Position numbers and translations under genes: made by a program
From: Beijerinckiaceae bacterium
GTDB lineage: Bacteria; Pseudomonadota; Alphaproteobacteria; Rhizobiales; Beijerinckiaceae
Length of the DNA stretch: 64,000 bases
Reading direction: 5' to 3'
Assembly (NCBI GenBank): GCA_027532775.1
Contig: JAPZTO010000002.1
Coordinates: 920,373-984,372, forward strand
The notes under the pieces: model-generated
Database searches by the model: none
What the model saw: only the letters and a program-made list of their open reading frames with translations
Told to the model about the DNA's origin: nothing
Shown: in pieces, positions 59,644 through 64,000 of the stretch
Numbering within the stretch: the first letter of the stretch is position 1
Layout of the letters: the number at the start of each line of letters is the position of its first letter

Positions 59644-61236
59644 TCACGCCTGGAATGCTGCAATCTTCCGCTTGATCTCGGCAATCATCCGCTCACGCAT
59701 CCGGTCATCGGCGGCGTTTTCCAGCGCTTCATTCAGATCCGCAAGCAAAGCCGCGCGCGCATTGTGCCAATCCAGCCGCGAGACCGCTTCCGTCTCGATG
59801 CGCGGGGTCGGCGGCGCTTCTCCGGCGCTCACATGGCGATGCTCGATCGCGAAGACCTCGTCCATTTTCGGGATGACGACCCGACCCCTGGCGAGCCCCT
59901 CGGCGTCGAGACGCCGCTTGAGGCCCAAGAGGTTTTCCGGCTCGCCATGCAGCAGGAAGATGCTTCCCGTAACCGGCCCGCGTGCCTTGGCCCATGCGAC
60001 CAGAGCCTCCGCATCGGCATGCCCGGAATAGACATCGATGGTGTGGATCGCTGCCTTCACGCGGATATCGTCGCCCTGGATCCGGACCCATTCGCGTCCG
60101 TCCTGCAACAGCCTCCCGAGCGTGCCGACGGCCTGAAAGCCGACAATCAGCACGCTCGCCTCCTTGCGTGGCAGCAATCGCTTGAGGTGATGCCGCACGC
60201 GGCCGGCATCGCACATGCCGCTGGCGGCGATGATGATGTGCCAGCCGCGGATGCGTTCGATGGATCGGCTTTCATCCGCACTTTCGGTGAAATGCAGGAG
60301 ATTCGATTCCCGCAGGCGAAGAAAGCGCTCGGTGCCATCCCTCGTTTGGCCCTTTTGCAGGAACACCTTGCTCGCGCGGATCGCAAGCGGTGAATCAAGG
60401 AAGATCGGCCCGCGCGGCGCGTCGCCACTTTCCATCAGGTCGAGCAGGTCGACGATCAGTTCCTGCGTCCGCTCCACAGCAAAGGCCGGAATGAGCAGCG
60501 GGCCGCCCATGTTATGGGCAACACGAAGCGCCTCGGCCAGTACGGTCCGGCGCTGATCCTGCGTGACAGGCTCGCGCTCGACATTGCCATAGGTGCTCTC
60601 GAGAATCAGGTGATCGACACCCTGTGGTCCCTCGGGATCATCGGCGAATTCACGCCCGCCTGGCCCAAGATCACCGGAAAAGAGCAGTGTCTCGGTCGCG
60701 CCCGCTTCCGCGACCTCCACCTCGATCGACGTCGAACCAAGGATGTGCCCGGCATTCCACCACCTTGCCCGGATGCCCGGTGCGACAGCGAGCCAGGTAT
60801 CGATTGCGACGGCGCTAAACTGGCTCATGCAGGCCTCGGCATCGGCCTTGGTGTAGATCGGCTCGACCGCCTTGCGCGCCCTCTGGGCGTTGCGGCGGTT
60901 TAGCGTCTCGACCTCCATCTCCTGAATGGCGCCGGCATCCGGCAGCATCACGCCGCACAGGGCGATGGTGCCCGCGGTTGCGTGGATCGGGCCGGTAAAG
61001 CCCTGCACCGCCAGCTTGGGGATCAAGCCGCTATGGTCGATATGGGCATGGGTGAGGAGCACCGCGTCAATTGCAGCCGGCGAGAACGGGAAGTCATCGT
61101 AATTCAGCTGCTTGAGGGTCTTCGGCCCTTGGAACAGGCCGCAATCGACCAGCACCCTGGCACGGCCTGTCTCAATCAGCACGCAGAAGCCCGTGACCCC
61201 GCCCGCTGCCCCCAGAAAATGAAGCTTCGTTTTCAT
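59644..61236 (-). CDS. MBL-fold beta-CASP nuclease (RNA-processing type)
   Basis: The product has 530 residues. A metallo-beta-lactamase core carries HxHxDH at 63-68 ('LLTHAHIDHSG'), 'SGDLG' and 'WNAGHILGS'; the beta-CASP domain has 'LLIPAFAVERTQELIV' and 'IIAASGMCDAGRVRHHLKRL'; then 'HTIDVYSGHADAEALV' and the C-terminal RMMBL motif 'GPVTGSIFLLHGEPENLLGL'. Such enzymes are zinc-dependent RNA endo/exonucleases (CPSF73/YSH1-like). The C-terminal 60 residues form a charged helix. Last gene of the operon: its start overlaps the PRPP synthetase stop by 4 bases. Confidence 0.9.
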   Translation of the reverse strand: MKTKLHFLGAAGGVTGFCVLIETGRARVLVDCGLFQGPKTLKQLNYDDFPFSPAAIDAVLLTHAHIDHSGLIPKLAVQGFTGPIHATAGTIALCGVMLPDAGAIQEMEVETLNRRNAQRARKAVEPIYTKADAEACMSQFSAVAIDTWLAVAPGIRARWWNAGHILGSTSIEVEVAEAGATETLLFSGDLGPGGREFADDPEGPQGVDHLILESTYGNVEREPVTQDQRRTVLAEALRVAHNMGGPLLIPAFAVERTQELIVDLLDLMESGDAPRGPIFLDSPLAIRASKVFLQKGQTRDGTERFLRLRESNLLHFTESADESRSIERIRGWHIIIAASGMCDAGRVRHHLKRLLPRKEASVLIVGFQAVGTLGRLLQDGREWVRIQGDDIRVKAAIHTIDVYSGHADAEALVAWAKARGPVTGSIFLLHGEPENLLGLKRRLDAEGLARGRVVIPKMDEVFAIEHRHVSAGEAPPTPRIETEAVSRLDWHNARAALLADLNEALENAADDRMRERMIAEIKRKIAAFQA

Positions 61237-62141
61237 GAGCAGCCCCGTGTCGATGGGCTGGCGATCGCCTCGGCCAGGAGGCCGGCGAGCAGGAAGGCAT
61301 TGCTGGGATGCTGCACGGAATCGGTGGAGCGGATACGGGCTATGCCGGCTTCGCGCATCCGGGTCGCCGAGACATCGTCGAACAGGGCGTGCGTGACAAT
61401 CGCCTCGACCGAGCCCGCACCGGCGGATTGCAGCGCAATCGCGAGGCGGGCCAATGTTCCGCCAGTCGAGCACATGTCGTCGAGGATCAGCACCGGTCGT
61501 CCCGCGACATCAAGCCCGACGGGCGCAGTAAGATGCACTTGCCGGTCGCCCTTGCGTTCCTTGGCGAAGGTCCCGGAAGAACAACCAAGGCGCGTTGCCA
61601 GCCTTTCCACCAGAGGTGTGGATTCGATGTCCGGCCCGATGATGACAAGACCGGACGGCGTTCCCCCTGCGGCGATCGCATCGGCGATGACATCCTGTGC
61701 CGAAAGCACCTGCCATACGGTGCCGGGATAGGTCGAACCGAGATCAGCCGTGCGATGCAGATGCGGATCGACCGTGATGATCCGTGTGAAGCGCTCTGCC
61801 AAAAGGCGGCACAATACCGCCTGGCTGACCGGCTCGCCCGGATGAAAGGCGATATCCTGCCGCAGATAGGGCAGGTAGGGTGCGACGAGTTCCACGCGTT
61901 TCACGCGCGGGTCACGCGCCAGAGCATCATGGGCAAGAAGCAGGGCCAACAGCTTCTCGTTAGGCTGGTCGAAGCTGCGATAGATCAGCGTGGTCGTTGC
62001 CGAAGCAGGAACACGCGGGCAGATCTCGCCATCGGGGAAGCGATGCATCATGATTTCGGCGCATGGAAGGCCCAGCCGCCTTGCCAGAGCCGAGGCCGGA
62101 CCCTGATCGTCGGAAAAGGCGAGCAGAATGGCATCGCTCAT
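61233..62141 (-). CDS. Ribose-phosphate pyrophosphokinase (PRPP synthetase), divergent type
   Basis: The product has 302 residues, near the usual 310. Motifs: 'HRFPDGEICPRVP' (ribose-5-phosphate/ATP part), 'VAPYLPYLRQDIAFHPGEPV', 'VDPHLH' and the PRPP loop 'VLILDDMCSTGGT'. It makes PRPP from ribose 5-phosphate and ATP. It differs from housekeeping Prs (no SxRRPxxN-like flexible loop; 'DPHLH' for 'DLHADQ'), so it is probably a paralogue for a special pathway. Start at 62141, one base after the phosphorylase stop; the 3' end overlaps the MBL gene. Confidence 0.88.
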   Translation of the reverse strand: MSDAILLAFSDDQGPASALARRLGLPCAEIMMHRFPDGEICPRVPASATTTLIYRSFDQPNEKLLALLLAHDALARDPRVKRVELVAPYLPYLRQDIAFHPGEPVSQAVLCRLLAERFTRIITVDPHLHRTADLGSTYPGTVWQVLSAQDVIADAIAAGGTPSGLVIIGPDIESTPLVERLATRLGCSSGTFAKERKGDRQVHLTAPVGLDVAGRPVLILDDMCSTGGTLARLAIALQSAGAGSVEAIVTHALFDDVSATRMREAGIARIRSTDSVQHPSNAFLLAGLLAEAIASPSTRGCS

Positions 62142-62142
62142 G

Positions 62143-63648
62143 TCAGCACACTCCGACTGCAAAGCCGGAATCCTGCAGCGCGGCCGCGCAGGCCGTAGCG
62201 AATTCCGCCCTATCCTCGGCATGGATTCGGTAGAGCGCCTCGCCTTCGTGAACCTTGTCACCGATGCGGCGGAACAGATCGAGCCCCGCTCCGGGATCGG
62301 TCGGCGCCCCGGCGAGCCGGGCAATCCGCGCGATGCGGAAGCAGTCGATGGCCGTGATCACCCCGGCGCGCTCCGCACAGATCTCCTTCGTGAGCGAGCC
62401 AAGAACTGCTCGCGCCGGCGGTGGCCCTTGCGCGGCGATAATCGTTTCCATCGCCCGGAGGGCCGCACCGGAATCGAGCAACTCGCGCGCCCGCTCAAGG
62501 CCTTTGCCACCCCTAAGGCCTGGATCGAATTCCAGGATTCGCGCCGCGAGCATCAGCGATTTCTCCCGCAGATCGACCGGCGCATCCTTTTCGCATCGCA
62601 GGACGGCCATCACATCACGCGCTTCGAGGAAGGGCCCGACGCCGCGCCCGATGGGTTGGGAGCCATCGGTGATCACCACATTGATCACGAGGCCGCAGCG
62701 GTCCGCCACGAACTCGAACAGCTTGCGCACGCGCTGCGCATAAGCCGAGGAGCGGATCTTCGCCGTCGGCCCCACCGGCAGGTCGAGGACGAGATGCGTC
62801 GTCCCGGCAGCGATCTTCTTCGAGAGGATCGAGGCGACCATCTGCTCCGGCGTATCGAGTGCGAGCGGTCGCTCGACCGAGATCAGGATATCATCCACCG
62901 GCGAGAGCTTCATATGCCCACCCCAGGCAATGCAGGCATGGGCGGTTTCGACAACCTGACGGATCTTCGTGGCATCCAGATCGACAGAGGCCAGCACCTC
63001 CATCGTATCGGCCGTTCCCGCTGGCGAGGTGATCGCCCGGGAGGAGGTCTTCGGCATGGTCAGGCCATGCGCCGCCACGATAGGCGTGACGATCATCGTG
63101 GTGCGATTACCGGGAATGCCGCCGATGCAATGCTTGTCGACCACCATCGGCACTGGCCAGCCAAGGCGCTCGCCGGCCGCCACCATTGCGTTGGTGAGCG
63201 CCAGAACCTCGTCTGCGGTCATGAAACTCGCGCAGGCGATGAGAAAGGCGGCAATTTCGATATCGGAGAGCCGGTGGGCCGCAAGATCACGGATGACGGC
63301 CGAAATCTCGACAGGAGAAAGGGTTTCACCCCGGATCTTGGCCTGGATGACCTCGAGGCTTGGCGCGGGTGGCGCCAGCGCGATGCGAACAGGCGAGCCG
63401 GCAGCCAGCCCAAGCCGGTGGAAGGCCGGCTCCGTGAGCCCCACCTCGTCCTCTTCCAGCAGGGAGGGATCATCGACGATCAGGATACTCGCTGTCAGTT
63501 CGGCCCCATCGGCGGACAATTGCACCTTACGAAAGCCCTTCAGGCGTTCCGGGCGAAGGGCACGGCATCGCCGTGACAACAGGACCACACTCTCGCGAAG
63601 GGTTTCGACCGCGATGGGGCGAATGCGCAGGATAGCATGCTTGTCCAT
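62143..63648 (-). CDS. Thymidine phosphorylase-family protein resembling AMP phosphorylase
   Basis: The product has 501 residues: an N-terminal double-psi-like domain of about 85 residues, then the glycosyltransferase helical domain ('[20 protein letters not shown]'), the phosphate-binding part '[20 protein letters not shown]', '[20 protein letters not shown]' and the C-terminal PYNP domain. Ordinary thymidine phosphorylase is about 440 residues and has KHSTGGVGD; the [12 protein letters not shown] form and the extra N-terminal domain are as in archaeal AMP phosphorylase (AMP + Pi to adenine + ribose 1,5-bisphosphate). First gene of the operon with PRPP synthetase and MBL nuclease. Start ATG 63648. 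Confidence 0.88.
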   Translation of the reverse strand: MDKHAILRIRPIAVETLRESVVLLSRRCRALRPERLKGFRKVQLSADGAELTASILIVDDPSLLEEDEVGLTEPAFHRLGLAAGSPVRIALAPPAPSLEVIQAKIRGETLSPVEISAVIRDLAAHRLSDIEIAAFLIACASFMTADEVLALTNAMVAAGERLGWPVPMVVDKHCIGGIPGNRTTMIVTPIVAAHGLTMPKTSSRAITSPAGTADTMEVLASVDLDATKIRQVVETAHACIAWGGHMKLSPVDDILISVERPLALDTPEQMVASILSKKIAAGTTHLVLDLPVGPTAKIRSSAYAQRVRKLFEFVADRCGLVINVVITDGSQPIGRGVGPFLEARDVMAVLRCEKDAPVDLREKSLMLAARILEFDPGLRGGKGLERARELLDSGAALRAMETIIAAQGPPPARAVLGSLTKEICAERAGVITAIDCFRIARIARLAGAPTDPGAGLDLFRRIGDKVHEGEALYRIHAEDRAEFATACAAALQDSGFAVGVC

Positions 63649-63862
63649 TCGTCCTTTTTACTTGAATAGCCGCGGCTTTGCGCGGGGCCAGATCAAAGCG
63701 CCTTGCCCCGCCCCGTGAAAGAGTACTCCTGCATAGCTCGGCGGTGCCTCATCAGCTGGCCCCTCGCCTCAAGAAGGATGGGGACGGGAGCCGGGCAATA
63801 CGCTTGGATTGCAGTCGGGGCGTTTCGACGATTCGTCCCAAAGAGAGCGCAGGTGTCCTTCG

Positions 63863-64000
63863 ATGCTCGAAACCAGCAAGACGACCGGAAATCGTGGGCT
63901 GGGGGGCTCGGGCCCGCCCGTCGTCTTCAGGGCACGCGGGCTCACCAAGACCTATGGCTCTGGTGACACGGCGGTCCATGCCTTGCGCGATGTCGATCTC
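63863..64000 (+). CDS. ABC transporter ATP-binding protein (LolD/MacB-like), 3' end outside window
   Basis: Only the first 46 residues are visible: an 18-20-residue leader rich in Gly and Pro, then 'FRARGLTKTYGSGDTAVHAL' and 'RDVDL', the usual first strand and A-loop of LolD/MacB-type ATPases. Walker A and later motifs lie beyond the window. AGGTG precedes the ATG. The frame has no stops to the window edge. It is divergent from the phosphorylase operon with a 214-base gap in which I see no known motif. Confidence 0.75.
   Translation, partial: MLETSKTTGNRGLGGSGPPVVFRARGLTKTYGSGDTAVHALRDVDL

Noticed and set aside
62128..63576. 482-residue plus-strand frame opposite the phosphorylase gene
   Set aside because: Same kind of high-GC antisense shadow; the minus strand has the conserved phosphorylase motifs.
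1..64000. CRISPR arrays, tRNA or rRNA genes, prophage genes, replication origin
   Set aside because: No regularly spaced repeats, cloverleaf-like sequences, rRNA segments, phage structural genes or DnaA-box clusters were noticed on reading both strands; a covariance-model scan would be needed to exclude tRNAs formally.

Overview
The window is a GC-rich stretch of an alphaproteobacterial chromosome or large replicon. The strongest lineage evidence is a complete general stress response (GSR) locus, PhyR-NepR-EcfG, which is specific to Alphaproteobacteria. A DUF992 protein, a fused NarK1-NarK2 and IS6-family scars of a type common in Hyphomicrobiales, sphingomonads and acetic-acid bacteria fit this. 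I cannot name the genus. No rRNA, tRNA, CRISPR array or replication origin was seen.

Layout. (1) 1-3638: end of a branched-chain amino acid (Liv-type) ABC importer. (2) 3715-8669: a polar amino acid ABC importer in one operon with an argininosuccinate-lyase-family enzyme, divergent from a LysR regulator; this looks catabolic. (3) 8690-13245: a decayed IS6 copy, an NAD-epimerase/DUF4386 pair with a divergent LysR, a second IS6 scar that forms the end of a response-regulator gene, and Dps. (4) 13246-17619: a 1457-residue CheB-CheR-PAS-histidine kinase-REC-REC-LuxR fusion. (5) 17727-30629: a stress island with DUF3309, CsbD, glycine-zipper and PRC-barrel envelope proteins, a transglutaminase-like protein lacking its cysteine, the GSR core (degenerate kinase, ecfG, nepR, phyR), a truncated SbmA/BacA-type transporter, DUF992, a PHB-depolymerase-like esterase, YciE/F and DUF2383 ferritin-like proteins and several very small membrane proteins. 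Five sites match the EcfG promoter (GGAAC-N16/17-CGTT or close) in front of genes here, so regulator and part of its regulon lie together.

(6) 30860-38053: a dipeptide/oligopeptide (Dpp-type) ABC importer with an RpiR regulator, bracketed by two IS6 scars. (7) 38115-52328: respiratory nitrate reduction (Crp/Fnr regulator, narK fusion, narGHJI, PpiC, an unknown protein, hemerythrin-like protein, beta-carbonic anhydrase, MogA, DUF2478), with two perfect FNR-type boxes between regulator and narK. (8) 52555-58861: a small Crp-like regulator and a copper-resistance set (CpxP/Spy-like protein, CopA-type ATPase with CueR operator, CueR, DUF411, small membrane protein, multicopper oxidase). (9) 58945-59560: the last codons of a cytochrome b561 gene abutting another IS6 scar. 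(10) 59644-63648: an overlapping operon of thymidine/AMP phosphorylase family protein, PRPP synthetase and an MBL/beta-CASP nuclease. The window ends inside an ABC ATPase gene.

Six IS6-family remnants lie at or near module borders. The five whose orientation can be read have the transposase on the minus strand, and none is intact. Much of the layout may come from insertion and same-orientation recombination of this element.
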